Source of the DNA: Yoonia sp.
GTDB lineage: Bacteria; Pseudomonadota; Alphaproteobacteria; Rhodobacterales; Rhodobacteraceae
Assembly: GCF_018402175.1 (NCBI RefSeq)
Contig: NZ_JAGYJK010000015.1
Location: forward strand, 1-58,012
Length of the DNA: 58,012 nt
Direction of reading: 5' to 3'
The translations under genes were made by a program, and so were the position numbers. Positions within the stretch are counted from its first letter, which is position 1. Every line of letters starts with the position of its first letter. Under the pieces are notes generated by a model. The model searched no databases, had not been told where the DNA came from, and saw nothing but the letters and a program-made list of their open reading frames with translations. Shown piece by piece: positions 7,784 to 17,547 of this stretch.

Positions 7784-10700
7784 ATGCCGCAGAATGACCA
7801 CCAGCATCCCAGACGCGCATTGGAAGGGGACGGTTTTGTCCCCAATCCGCGCGCCGATTTCGTGGAATTGGGGGTCGCGACCTGTTTTTCGTTTTTGCGC
7901 GGCGCCTCTGATGCGGTGGATCTAGCCGTGACGGCGCATAGTTTGGGCTATGACAAGCTCGGCTGTGCCGATCTCAATACCATGGCTGGGGTTGTGCGGC
8001 TGCATGCGGCGGCGCTGAAGGCGGGGGTTACCCCTGTTATTGGCTGCCGGTTGCAGCTGGTTTCGGGTGAGGCTTTTCTTGCCTATCCACGGGATCGCGC
8101 GGCTTACGGGCGGCTTTGTGCGCTGTTGTCCAAGGGCAAGATGCAGGATGCGGGAGGGGGCTGGCAGGCCAAGGGGGCCTGCGACATCAGCCTTGATGAT
8201 CTTGCTGCCCATGGCGAAGGCGTGCAGTTGATTGCCGTGCCGGGGGTGGATCTGGGGCATTTTGCGGCGGGCCTCCCACGTCTGGCGCGCGCTTTGCCGG
8301 GTCTGCGCCATATTGCGGCGAGCTGTCTTTACCGTGGCGATGACCGCGCGCGGATCAATCGTCTTGATGCTTTGGCGCGCAGGCTGGGGATGTCTATTCT
8401 GGCCACGAACGATGTGCATTACCATGCGCCAGACCGCCGCCCCCTGCAGGATGTGATGACCTGCATCCGGCACAAGACCACGATTGCCAAGGCGGGGTTT
8501 CTGCTGGATGCCAATGCCGAACGGCACCTGAAATCGCCCGCGCAGATGGTCCGGCTTTTCGCCGACTGGCCCCATGCGATCCGTGCGACCCGCGATGTTG
8601 CCGATGCCTGCACCTTTGATCTGCGCGATTTGGCCTATGAATATCCGCATGAAACCGTCCCCGAAGGACGCAGCCCGCAGGATTATCTGGAAGAGCTGAC
8701 ATGGCGGGGGGCGGCGGCGCACTATCCTGATGGGGTGCCTGCGGCCTTGCAGGCAACGCTGCGCAAGGAACTGGCGCTGATCGCCAAGCTGGATATCCCG
8801 CAATATTTTCTGACGATCCACGAGATCATCGATTTCGCCCGCAACCAGTGCAAGCCGCCGATCCTGTGTCAGGGGCGCGGGTCTGCCGCCAATTCCGCCG
8901 TCTGCTATATGCTGGGGATCACCGCCGTCGACCCGGCCAAGAACGATTTGTTGTTCGAGCGCTTCATCAGCGAGGAACGCAAGGAACCCCCCGATATCGA
9001 CGTGGATTTCGAACATGAACGCCGCGAGGAGGTGATCCAGCATATCTATGACAAATATGGCCGCAACCGTGCCGCACTTTGCGCCACCGTGATCCATTAT
9101 CGCCCGCGCATGGCCGTGCGCGAGGTGGGGCGCGTCATGGGGCTATCGGAGGATGTGACGACTGCACTGGCCAAGACGATCTGGGGCTCTTGGGGCCGCG
9201 AGATCGGGGCGGCACAGGCCGCCGAGGCCGGGATCGACCTGCGTGATCCGCTGATGGCGCGCACGATCCGGCTGGCCGACCAGATGATCGGCATGCCGCG
9301 CCATCTGGGCCAGCATGTCGGCGGGTTCATCCTGACCGAAAAGGCGCTGACCGAAACCGTGCCCATCGGCAATGGCGCCATGCCCGAGCGCAGTTTCATC
9401 GAATGGGACAAGGATGATATCGACGAATTGCGCATCTTGAAGGTCGATGTGCTGGCGCTGGGCATGCTGACCTGCATCCGCAAGGCGTTTGATCTGATCG
9501 CCGCCCATCACGGCAAGCGTTTCGATCTGGCAACCGTCCCGCAGGAGGATCCCGCCGTCTATGACATGCTGTGCAAGGGTGATTCCTTGGGTACGTTTCA
9601 GGTCGAAAGCCGCGCGCAGATGAACATGCTGCCACGGCTGAAACCGCGTGCGTTTTACGATCTGGTCATTCAGGTCGCTATCGTCCGCCCCGGCCCTATT
9701 CAGGGCGATATGGTGCATCCTTACCTGCGCCGTCGCAGCGGGGCCGAGGTTGTTGAATACCCTAGCCCCGGCCCGCAGCATGACCCTGACGAGCTGAAAA
9801 AGGTGCTGGGCCGCACGCTCGGTGTGCCTATATTTCAAGAACAGGCGATGAAGATTGCGATGGTCGCCGCCGAATTTTCTACCAAGGAGGCCAATGAATT
9901 GCGCAAGGCTATGGCGACCTTCCGGTCGCATGGCACCATTGGCGCGCTCGAGGAAAAGATGGTTGGCCGGATGATCAGGCGCGGCTATGATCCCGCATTC
10001 GCAGCGCGCTGTTTCAACCAGATCAAAGGCTTTGGCGATTACGGTTTCCCCGAAAGCCATGCCGCCAGTTTCGCGCTGCTGGTCTACATCTCCTCTTGGA
10101 TCAAGTGCCATTACCCGGACGTGTTTTGCGCTGCCTTGCTCAATTCCCAGCCGATGGGCTTTTACGCCCCCGCCCAGATCGTGCGCGATGCCCGCGAACA
10201 CGAGGTAATCGTGCGCGCGGCGGATGTGAATTATTCCGATTGGGACAACAGCCTTGAACCGTTGGCCCCCGGTGTGTTTGCCGTCAGGCTGGGGTTACGC
10301 CAGATCGACGGGATGCGCCGCGATATGGCGGGGCGGATCATGGATGCACGCGGGCGGCCTTTTGATGATCTCAAGGATATGAAAACCCGCGCCAAACTTG
10401 ATGCAGGCACGGTGCAAAGGCTGGCGGCGGCGGATGCGCTGCGGTCGATGATGCTCGACCGTCGTCAGGCTTTGTGGGAGGCGCGGGCGCTGCGCGACGC
10501 ACCCGACCTGCCGCTTTTTGCGGATACCCGCGACGAAGGGGCCGAGGTCCGGTTCGATCTGCCGCAGATGCCGGTCTGCGAACAGGTGGTCGCCGATTAC
10601 CAGACCCTGCGCCTGTCGCTGAAGGCGCATCCCCTATCCTTCCTGCGCCGCAGCATGACGCGGCAGGGCTATCGCGCGGCGGCAGAGCTTGCCCAGATGC

Positions 10701-11089
10701 GCAGCGGCCAGCCGGTGAAGCTGGCAGGTGTCGTGCTGATCCGCCAGCGCCCCGGCAGCGCCAAGGGCGTGTGTTTCATCACGCTCGAGGATGAAACGGG
10801 TGTCGCCAATCTGGTCGTCTGGCCCAAGGTGATGGAAGCCAACCGCAAGACCGTGATGCAGGCCCGCCTGATCGACGTGCATGGCGTGGTGCAGCGCGAC
10901 GGCGATGTGATCCATGTGGTGGCCCATGTGCTGACCGACCGCAGCGATGCGCTGGCACGTCTGTCCGAGGATCGCATGACCCCGCCGCTTGCCCATGCCG
11001 ACGAGGTGCGCCGCCCCATCGGGGGTGATCCGCGCGTGCATCATCCGCGCGATGTGCGCGTGATCCCCAAATCGCGGGATTTCCACTAG
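7784..11089 (+). CDS. dnaE2: Error-prone DNA polymerase DnaE2 (ImuC)
   Basis: A 1101-residue C-family polymerase, full length for DnaE2. It has an N-terminal PHP domain (about 25-230, beginning FVELGVATCFSFLRGAS), a palm with PPDIDVDFEHERREE (acidic residues D404 and D406), a fingers/helix-hairpin-helix region (about 660-900) and an OB-fold near 980-1060 (VKLAGVVLIRQRPGSAKGVCF). Together with ImuA and ImuB it carries out mutagenic lesion bypass and should be induced from the LexA box at 5567. The ATG at 7784 follows GGTGGGGTGTC. It converges with the MarR gene, with only 2 bp between the stops. Confidence 0.96.
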   Translation: MPQNDHQHPRRALEGDGFVPNPRADFVELGVATCFSFLRGASDAVDLAVTAHSLGYDKLGCADLNTMAGVVRLHAAALKAGVTPVIGCRLQLVSGEAFLAYPRDRAAYGRLCALLSKGKMQDAGGGWQAKGACDISLDDLAAHGEGVQLIAVPGVDLGHFAAGLPRLARALPGLRHIAASCLYRGDDRARINRLDALARRLGMSILATNDVHYHAPDRRPLQDVMTCIRHKTTIAKAGFLLDANAERHLKSPAQMVRLFADWPHAIRATRDVADACTFDLRDLAYEYPHETVPEGRSPQDYLEELTWRGAAAHYPDGVPAALQATLRKELALIAKLDIPQYFLTIHEIIDFARNQCKPPILCQGRGSAANSAVCYMLGITAVDPAKNDLLFERFISEERKEPPDIDVDFEHERREEVIQHIYDKYGRNRAALCATVIHYRPRMAVREVGRVMGLSEDVTTALAKTIWGSWGREIGAAQAAEAGIDLRDPLMARTIRLADQMIGMPRHLGQHVGGFILTEKALTETVPIGNGAMPERSFIEWDKDDIDELRILKVDVLALGMLTCIRKAFDLIAAHHGKRFDLATVPQEDPAVYDMLCKGDSLGTFQVESRAQMNMLPRLKPRAFYDLVIQVAIVRPGPIQGDMVHPYLRRRSGAEVVEYPSPGPQHDPDELKKVLGRTLGVPIFQEQAMKIAMVAAEFSTKEANELRKAMATFRSHGTIGALEEKMVGRMIRRGYDPAFAARCFNQIKGFGDYGFPESHAASFALLVYISSWIKCHYPDVFCAALLNSQPMGFYAPAQIVRDAREHEVIVRAADVNYSDWDNSLEPLAPGVFAVRLGLRQIDGMRRDMAGRIMDARGRPFDDLKDMKTRAKLDAGTVQRLAAADALRSMMLDRRQALWEARALRDAPDLPLFADTRDEGAEVRFDLPQMPVCEQVVADYQTLRLSLKAHPLSFLRRSMTRQGYRAAAELAQMRSGQPVKLAGVVLIRQRPGSAKGVCFITLEDETGVANLVVWPKVMEANRKTVMQARLIDVHGVVQRDGDVIHVVAHVLTDRSDALARLSEDRMTPPLAHADEVRRPIGGDPRVHHPRDVRVIPKSRDFH

Positions 11090-11091
11090 GG

Positions 11092-11538
11092 TCAGATGCT
11101 ACGGTTCTGGTCCAGATAGGCCCTGATCTTTTCCAGTTGCGGGATCAGGTCGCTGATCGTGCCATCCCCCAGATCAGCGGTGATCTGACGGATCGGGTCC
11201 GCCATGCTGGCAATCGCGTCGTTGTGCAATTTGCGCCCTGCATCCGTCAGGAACACGATCTTGCTGCGCCCGTCGCTGGGATGCGGGGTCAGCTGGATTG
11301 CGGCACGTTTTTCCAGCACGGCCAGCGTGTGGGTCATTGTCGTCTTTGGCACCTGAAACGCGGATGCCAGCGCCAGTGGCGTCTTTTCATCGCCCAGCCG
11401 GACCAGATGGTTCAGCAGGGCGAAATGCGACACATGCAACCCGTCGGGCAGCCGGGCCGCGAATATCGCCCCGGCCAACTGGTTGATGATCCCGATTTCA
11501 TTGAAGAACTGGAACACGCGTCTGCCATTTTCGTCCAT
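11092..11538 (-). CDS. MarR family transcriptional regulator
   Basis: A 148-residue winged-helix regulator. The recognition region is around 55-80 (LASAFQVPKTTMTHTLAVLEKR), and the wing carries the PHPSDGRSKIVFLTDAGRKL signature of MarR proteins. It is the second gene of a two-gene minus-strand operon, starting 7 nt after the oxidoreductase stop. Two similar palindromic sites in the operon promoter (12711-12749) are plausible operators, which would make the pair autoregulated. The ligand is unknown; MarR family members typically respond to phenolics or oxidants. Confidence 0.92.
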   Translation of the reverse strand: MDENGRRVFQFFNEIGIINQLAGAIFAARLPDGLHVSHFALLNHLVRLGDEKTPLALASAFQVPKTTMTHTLAVLEKRAAIQLTPHPSDGRSKIVFLTDAGRKLHNDAIASMADPIRQITADLGDGTISDLIPQLEKIRAYLDQNRSI

Positions 11539-11545
11539 TCTGCCC

Positions 11546-12682
11546 TCAGATCAGCTTGGCCTCCAGCGGCCAACGCGGGCTTGGGGCGATGGTCGGACCA
11601 TAGCCCAGACGGCACAGCATCTGAAGGGTCTCTCCGTCCTGCGCGAGCATTGCATGCGCGGCCTCGTAATGCAGGGCCATTTCGGGGAATTCTTGCAGTG
11701 CCTGGCTCAGCGGTTGCATGCCCACACCCAGCGCCGTCGCCGCAAGGTTCAGCCGCAACCAGTCGCGCCCTGCGATGATCTGGTCGGCGCGTGTATTGCC
11801 ACTTGTCGCCTGCCACAGATGGCCCATCGCGGTTTCGGTATTGGCCAGCACAACGGCCTTGCCTTGGGCGAACATGCTGGTCGTTGGGTCTGCCATCGCC
11901 TCGCGGGTCATCAGGCCAAAGGCGCCTAAGGTCTCGAACAGGGGACCGGAAAAGTCGATGCCGTCGGGGTTCGCTTCGACCTCGGCCTTGCCGATGCGGA
12001 ACAGGTCCACGCTTTCCTTGAAGGTATGCGGTGTTTCGATTTCCACGATCATCGCGTCGGTGGTCAATTGGCGCAGGGTGGCGATGCTGCTTTCGGATGC
12101 ATCGCCTGTCACTCGGCTGCCATGGATCGCGGCACCGGCGATCCGAGCGATCGTGTCGGGCGCTATGGGGCGTGTCGTGTCGAACGGTTCCTTGTTGGAC
12201 CGGCGCGCCATGACGTGGGCAAACAACGGGTCCGGCCTGCCTGCACCGGCGCGGAATGTGGCGATGGCGACAGGGCGGCCGTCCAGCGCCATCTCGTCTG
12301 AGCCTTGTGGAAAGACGTCAAGATCCACAGCGAACCCGTCTTGTGCCGCCGCCATGACCAGCAATTCCAGAAAACACCCCAGCCCGACGGTGATCTGGCG
12401 GTTGAACGGGTCGGTGTCGGGCAAAAGCCGGTTGGTATCAACCCGCAGCACCACGCGGTCGGGTTCGGACAGATCGACCAGCCAAGGCTGGCGGTTGTGC
12501 GGATTGGGCGCAAGGATCGCATAGGACAGCGCCCGCATGCGCGGTTCGTCATACATGCTGCCCGCACGGTCCCACGGGGCCAATGCGGCGGCGGGGGTGC
12601 GGCTGGCGATGGTGCTGAGTGTTGCGGTCGCGGCAAGGATGATGCCACCACCGGACAGGGCAAGGAATTTGCGACGGTTCAT
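11546..12682 (-). CDS. Tat-exported nitroreductase-like oxidoreductase (Acg type)
   Basis: A 378-residue protein beginning MNRRKFLALSGGGIILAATA, a twin-arginine signal with a hydrophobic stretch, so it is probably exported folded with bound cofactor. The mature part has nitroreductase/Acg-like motifs: LAPNPHNRQPWLVDL near residue 60 for FMN binding, and LGVGMQPLSQALQEF near residue 330. Substrate is unknown. It is co-transcribed with the downstream MarR gene. The start at 12682 is fixed by the Tat motif. The 139 bp to the divergent LysR gene hold the operator-like repeats. Confidence 0.85.
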   Translation of the reverse strand: MNRRKFLALSGGGIILAATATLSTIASRTPAAALAPWDRAGSMYDEPRMRALSYAILAPNPHNRQPWLVDLSEPDRVVLRVDTNRLLPDTDPFNRQITVGLGCFLELLVMAAAQDGFAVDLDVFPQGSDEMALDGRPVAIATFRAGAGRPDPLFAHVMARRSNKEPFDTTRPIAPDTIARIAGAAIHGSRVTGDASESSIATLRQLTTDAMIVEIETPHTFKESVDLFRIGKAEVEANPDGIDFSGPLFETLGAFGLMTREAMADPTTSMFAQGKAVVLANTETAMGHLWQATSGNTRADQIIAGRDWLRLNLAATALGVGMQPLSQALQEFPEMALHYEAAHAMLAQDGETLQMLCRLGYGPTIAPSPRWPLEAKLI

Positions 12683-12710
12683 GTCTGGTCTCCTGTGATT
12701 CTGTTAAATG

Positions 12711-12749
12711 ATACGATGTCGTACTAAGTAATGCGATATCGAACTAAAT
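12711..12749. promoter_or_regulatory. Tandem palindromic operator-like sites, probable MarR binding sites
   Basis: Two 19-bp near-copies (12711-12729 and 12731-12749, four mismatches) repeat with a 20-bp period. The first contains TACGA-TG-TCGTA, a perfect inverted repeat; the second contains CGATATCG. They lie 29-67 nt upstream of the oxidoreductase start, where a repressor would block RNA polymerase. The 20-bp period puts the two dimer sites on roughly the same face of the helix. Confidence 0.6.
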
Positions 12750-12821
12750 GCAAGCACGCAGCTTGCCCTGTGCCGGTTATCGGCTGTATCCCTGCCGGAC
12801 ATCCGGTGCGAAAGGTCCGCC

Positions 12822-13715
12822 ATGCGGCTTAATCTCAAACAGCTTGAAGCCTTCGTCTGGGTCGCTGATCTGCAAAGCTTTCGCGGTGCCGCCGACAGGC
12901 TGGGCACGACGCAGCCCAATATCTCGGCGCGGATCGCGGGGCTGGAACAGGCGCTGGGCACGGTGCTGATGACGCGCGATGCAGGGTCGGTGGTGCTGAC
13001 GGCCAAGGGGCGTGACCTGCTGGCCCATGCCCGCCGCGTGCTGGATGCCACCGATGCGCTGATCGCGGCGGCGGATCAAAAGGCGCTGATCGACGGCACC
13101 CTGCGGCTGGGCGTGACCGAGATGATCGTCCACACATGGCTGCGCGATTATCTGCGGCGGCTGAAGGAGACCTATCCAAAGCTCAGCGTCGAATTGACCG
13201 TCGATCTGTCGGTCAATCTGGAACGGATGCTGGCCGACCATCGCCTTGATCTGGCGATCCAGAATGGCCCGTTCACGCAGCTGGTGACCGGCGAAATCGA
13301 TCTGGGCGCTTACGGGCTGATCTGGGTCGCCAGCGCCAGCCTTGGCCTGCCGCCGATTGCGTCACCGAACGATCTGGCCGCCCATCCGATCCTGACCCAT
13401 GCGCGTGACACGCATCTGTTCGCGCAGGTCGCCGACCATTTTGCGGCGGCAAAAGTCCCTGTCCGTCTGGTCCCGTCCAGCAACCTCGCCGCCTGTCTGC
13501 ATATGACCATCGACGGCATGGGCGTGGCGACCCTGCCCGAAGCGATGGCTGCCGATGCGCTGTCGCGCGGTGATCTGGTGCGGGTCGGCTATGGCTGGAC
13601 GCCAACGCCTTTGCATTTCTTTGCCCGCTACGACGTCGGACGCACGCCGCGCGTCGTGGCCGATGCAGCCTTTGTGGCGGCGCGGGCAGCGCAGGCCTTT
13701 GATCAGGAATCGTGA
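12822..13715 (+). CDS. LysR family transcriptional regulator
   Basis: A 297-residue regulator with an N-terminal helix-turn-helix (about 1-60, LKQLEAFVWVADLQSFRGAADRLGTTQPNISARIAGLE) and a periplasmic-binding-like effector domain (about 90-295). It lies 77 bp ahead of the hyuA operon in the same direction, and divergent from the oxidoreductase-MarR pair. The hydantoinase-type operon is its likely target. The effector is unknown. Confidence 0.92.
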   Translation: MRLNLKQLEAFVWVADLQSFRGAADRLGTTQPNISARIAGLEQALGTVLMTRDAGSVVLTAKGRDLLAHARRVLDATDALIAAADQKALIDGTLRLGVTEMIVHTWLRDYLRRLKETYPKLSVELTVDLSVNLERMLADHRLDLAIQNGPFTQLVTGEIDLGAYGLIWVASASLGLPPIASPNDLAAHPILTHARDTHLFAQVADHFAAAKVPVRLVPSSNLAACLHMTIDGMGVATLPEAMAADALSRGDLVRVGYGWTPTPLHFFARYDVGRTPRVVADAAFVAARAAQAFDQES

Positions 13716-13792
13716 TCTAATCAATTTCATAAAATAATTGGATGTGATGCAATCCACAGCCTAACCTGCCCGTGGCAGCAAAAGGACAGATC

Positions 13793-15868
13793 ATGCAGCA
13801 CGCAATCCGACTTGGCGTCGATATCGGCGGCACTTTCACCGATGTGGTGCTTGAACTTGCCGGGGCCAGCCATTCGATCAAAGTGCTGACCACCTATGCC
13901 GCCCCCGAGGATGCGATCATCGACGGGATGCATCAGGTCTGCGCCAAGGCGGGGATCAGCCCTGCGCAGATTGACCAGATCATCCACGGCACGACGCTGG
14001 CGACCAATGCGCTGATCGAACGGCGCGGCGCACGCACGGCGCTGATCACGACGCAAGGCTTCCGCGACGTGATCGAGATGCGCACCGAAAGCCGGTTTGA
14101 GCAATACGACCTGAACCTGCAACTGCCCGACCCCCTGCTGCCGCGCCAGCACCGGTTCACCCTGCTGGAGCGTGTCGATGCGCAGGGTGCCGTCCTGATT
14201 CCGCTGGACCGCGAAGAAGTTGTTGCACTGGCCGAGGATATGGCCAGCTACAATTTCGAAAGCATCGCCGTGGGGTTGCTCCATTCCTATCTGAACCCTG
14301 CCCATGAACGCATGATCCGCGACGTGCTGGCCGAACGGCTGCCGGGGGTGATGGTGTCGCTGTCGTCCGAGGTTTCGCCGCAGATGCGCGAATATGAACG
14401 GTTCAACACGACCGTCGCCAATGCCTATATCAAGCCTTTGATGAAATCCTATCTGGGCCGCTTGAAATCGCGGCTGGCAGATGAAGGCGCGGATTGTCCG
14501 GTCTTCCTGATGCATTCGGGCGGCGGGATCATCAGCCTTGAAAGCGCGGCGGAATTTCCGGTCCGGCTGGTGGAATCTGGGCCTGCCGGCGGGGCTGTTT
14601 TTGCCGCCCATATCGCCGCGCGGTATGGTTTGGATAAAATCCTGTCCTTTGACATGGGCGGCACCACGGCCAAGATCTGCCTGATCAAGAACCAGACCCC
14701 GAAAACCGCCCGCGTGTTCGAGGTGGCGCGCAGTTACCGTTTCAAGAAAGGATCGGGCATGCCGATCTCGATTCCCGTGATCGACATGGTGGAAATCGGC
14801 GCGGGCGGCGGCAGTCTGGCCCATGTCGACAGCCTGCGGCAAATCCGCGTCGGGCCGGAAAGTGCGGGGTCCGAACCGGGGCCTGCCTGCTACGGGCGCG
14901 GCGGGTCAAGACCCGCCGTCACGGATGCCGATCTGGTGCTGGGCCGGCTTGACCCCGAGAATTTTGCGGGCGGGTCGATCCGGTTGCATGCCGGTGCGTC
15001 AGAGGCCGCGCTGACAGAGCTTGGCGCATCATTGCAGATGGATGCCTTGACCGCCGCTTATGGTCTGGCAGAGGTCGTCGATGAAAACATGGCCAATGCC
15101 GCGCGCGTCCATGCCGTGGAAAATGGCGAGGATTTGGCGGGCTACACGATGATCGCCTTTGGCGGTGCCGCGCCGCTGCATGCGGGGCGTTTGTGTGAAA
15201 AACTGGGGGTGACGCGCCTGCTGGTGCCGACAGGGGCAGGTGTCGGCTCTGCCATCGGTTTTCTGCGCGCGCCGTTCAGTTTCGAGGCGACGCGCAGCGT
15301 CTATATGAAACTGTCGGCCTTTGACGCAGCAACGGTGCGCGACCTGCTCGTCGCCTTGGCGGAGGAAGCGACAGGTTTCGTGCGAAATTGCGATGCCAGC
15401 GCCTCGATCGCAGCGCAATCCAAAGTCTATATGCGCTACACCGGCCAAGGCTGGGAAATCCCTGTCAGCCTGTCGGCGGATCAGGCCGCGAACCCCGACG
15501 CCGCAACCTTTCAGGCGCTGTTCGAGGCGGATTATACTGCCCTGTTCGGCCGTACCGTCACTGGCATGGATATCGAAATCACCGTCTGGGCGGTCAATGC
15601 GACCACGGCCAGCGCCACAGCCACGCCGCTGCCCGCCACCCCCACAGGCCGTATGGTCACGGGCCACGCCACCCGCGCGCTGTTCGACCCGGCTTTGGCG
15701 CAGATCGTGCAGGCGCAAATCGTCCCGCGCGCCGGGCTGGCGCCGGGCGATACCGTCACCGGTCCCGCGCTGATCACCGAGGATGAAACCACCACCGTTA
15801 TTCCCGCCAGCCGTAGGGCTATTGCCCGCCCCGACGGCAGTATCGACATCACGGAGATCAGCGCATGA
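13793..15868 (+). CDS. hyuA: Hydantoinase/oxoprolinase family subunit A (HyuA)
   Basis: A 691-residue ATP-dependent amidohydrolase or carboxylase subunit. I chose the ATG at 13793 because AAAGGAC precedes it and the family signature LGVDIGGTFTDVVL follows at once (phosphate-1 ATP motif). IHGTTLATNALIERRGA near residue 65, the central SGPAGG and SFDMGGTTAKICLI motifs (about 260-290), and an acetone-carboxylase-like C-terminus complete the family layout. HyuA works with HyuB. Known substrates in the family include N-methylhydantoin, 5-oxoproline and ketones, so the substrate here is open. It overlaps hyuB by ATGA (15865-15868). Confidence 0.93.
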   Translation: MQHAIRLGVDIGGTFTDVVLELAGASHSIKVLTTYAAPEDAIIDGMHQVCAKAGISPAQIDQIIHGTTLATNALIERRGARTALITTQGFRDVIEMRTESRFEQYDLNLQLPDPLLPRQHRFTLLERVDAQGAVLIPLDREEVVALAEDMASYNFESIAVGLLHSYLNPAHERMIRDVLAERLPGVMVSLSSEVSPQMREYERFNTTVANAYIKPLMKSYLGRLKSRLADEGADCPVFLMHSGGGIISLESAAEFPVRLVESGPAGGAVFAAHIAARYGLDKILSFDMGGTTAKICLIKNQTPKTARVFEVARSYRFKKGSGMPISIPVIDMVEIGAGGGSLAHVDSLRQIRVGPESAGSEPGPACYGRGGSRPAVTDADLVLGRLDPENFAGGSIRLHAGASEAALTELGASLQMDALTAAYGLAEVVDENMANAARVHAVENGEDLAGYTMIAFGGAAPLHAGRLCEKLGVTRLLVPTGAGVGSAIGFLRAPFSFEATRSVYMKLSAFDAATVRDLLVALAEEATGFVRNCDASASIAAQSKVYMRYTGQGWEIPVSLSADQAANPDAATFQALFEADYTALFGRTVTGMDIEITVWAVNATTASATATPLPATPTGRMVTGHATRALFDPALAQIVQAQIVPRAGLAPGDTVTGPALITEDETTTVIPASRRAIARPDGSIDITEISA

Positions 15869-17547
15869 GCAATGTTGCCAGCCAGGTCATGTGGAACCGT
15901 CTGATTTCCATCGTCGAGGAACAAGCGCAGGCGCTGGTCCGTACCGCCTTTTCGACATCCGTGCGCGAGGCAGGCGATCTATCCGCAGGTGTGTATGACG
16001 CCGCGGGCCTGATGCTGGCGCAGGCGGTGACCGGTACACCGGGCCATGTCAACGCGATGGCCGATGCCGTGCCGCATTTCATCCGCCGGATCGGCCGCGC
16101 CACGATGCGCGAAGGCGATGTCTATATCACCAACGATCCGTGGGAAGGCACCGGCCATCTGCATGATTTCACCGTTGTGACGCCATCCTTCTATCAAGGC
16201 CGCCATGTCGGGTTTTTCGCCTGCACCGCCCATGTCGTCGATGTCGGCGGACGCGGGTTTGGCGCGGATGCAGCCAGTATCTATGAGGAAGGCATCCACA
16301 TCCCCATTATGCGTTTCGCCCATGCGGGCCGCGTGGACGAGACCCTGATCGAGATCATCCGTGGCAATGTGCGTGAACCCGATCAGGTGGTCGGCGATCT
16401 TTATGCGCTGGCGACCTGCAACGAGATTGGCCAGCGGCGGCTGGCGGATATGCTGGCGGAATTCGGCTTGGATGATCTGGACGGGATCAGTGATTTCATC
16501 CTGACCAATTCGCGCCGCGCGACGCTGGAACGGATCGCCGCCTTGCCGCGCGACAGCGCCACGGGTGCGATGCGGATCGACGGGTTTGATGTGCCCATCG
16601 ACCTTTGCGTCAGTCTGCAGATCGAGGCTGACCGCATCATCTGCGATTTCACCGGCACATCGGGCGTGGACAAGAAAGGCATCAACGTGCCGCTGGTCTA
16701 TACCAAGGCCTATGCCTGCTATGCGCTCAAATGCGCAATCGCACCCGAAATCCCCAACAATGCCGCATCGCTTGCCCCGTTTCAGGTGACAGCGCCCGCA
16801 GGCAGCATCGTCAACGCGGTGCATCCCGCGCCTGTCGCGCTGCGCCATATCATCGGGCATATGATCCCCGATGTGGTGTTCAGCGCGCTGGACAAGATAT
16901 TGCCTGCCACCGTCCCCGCCGAAGGGGCGGGGTGTCTGTGCAATTTTCAGGTCAGTCTGCGCCCTGCCAGCGGCCAAGGGCGCAGGGCCGAGGTGCTGAC
17001 TTTCAATTCTGGCGGTGCGGGCGCGCGGCCTGCCGTGGACGGGCTGAATGCCACCGCCTTTCCGTCCGGCGTGATGACCATGCCGGTGGAGGCGACCGAA
17101 CACACTGGCCCCGTCATCATTTGGCGCAAGGAATTGCGCCCCGACAGCGGTGGGGCCGGCCAATATCGCGGCGGGTTGGGTCAATATATGGAGGTTGGCC
17201 CTGCCGCGGGGTTCGAGGCTGATTTTTCCGCCATGTTCGACCGCGTGCATCACCCCGCACGCGGGCGGCAGGGGGGGGCTGATGGTGCGGCGACCACCAT
17301 TGCGCTGGACGATGGCGGTGCGATGCAGGGCAAAGGCAAGCAATTCGTGCCCGCAGGGCGACGGGTCATGCTGGGGCTGCCGGGGGGTGCGGGTTACGGC
17401 CCTGCCGCTGACCGCGATCCTGCGCTGATCAAGCGTGATCTTGCGCGCGGCTATATTTCTGCGAAAGCTGCGATGCGCGATTACGGGCTGACCGCCGCCG
17501 ATGTCGCTGCCGTAGAGGCCCAAGTCACCAAGGGAGAAACCGCCTGA
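15865..17547 (+). CDS. hyuB: Hydantoinase family subunit B (HyuB)
   Basis: A 560-residue partner of HyuA. The hydantoinase B domain spans nearly the whole protein: WNRLISIVEEQAQALVRTAFSTSVREAGD at the N-terminus, then YITNDPWEGTGHLHDF (about 88-103) with metal-ligand-type His/Asp residues, and GGGSGARPAVDG-like residues (here GGAGARPAVDG) near 385. It overlaps hyuA by ATGA and the next gene by TGATG, so translation is probably coupled along the operon. Confidence 0.93.
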   Translation: MSNVASQVMWNRLISIVEEQAQALVRTAFSTSVREAGDLSAGVYDAAGLMLAQAVTGTPGHVNAMADAVPHFIRRIGRATMREGDVYITNDPWEGTGHLHDFTVVTPSFYQGRHVGFFACTAHVVDVGGRGFGADAASIYEEGIHIPIMRFAHAGRVDETLIEIIRGNVREPDQVVGDLYALATCNEIGQRRLADMLAEFGLDDLDGISDFILTNSRRATLERIAALPRDSATGAMRIDGFDVPIDLCVSLQIEADRIICDFTGTSGVDKKGINVPLVYTKAYACYALKCAIAPEIPNNAASLAPFQVTAPAGSIVNAVHPAPVALRHIIGHMIPDVVFSALDKILPATVPAEGAGCLCNFQVSLRPASGQGRRAEVLTFNSGGAGARPAVDGLNATAFPSGVMTMPVEATEHTGPVIIWRKELRPDSGGAGQYRGGLGQYMEVGPAAGFEADFSAMFDRVHHPARGRQGGADGAATTIALDDGGAMQGKGKQFVPAGRRVMLGLPGGAGYGPAADRDPALIKRDLARGYISAKAAMRDYGLTAADVAAVEAQVTKGETA

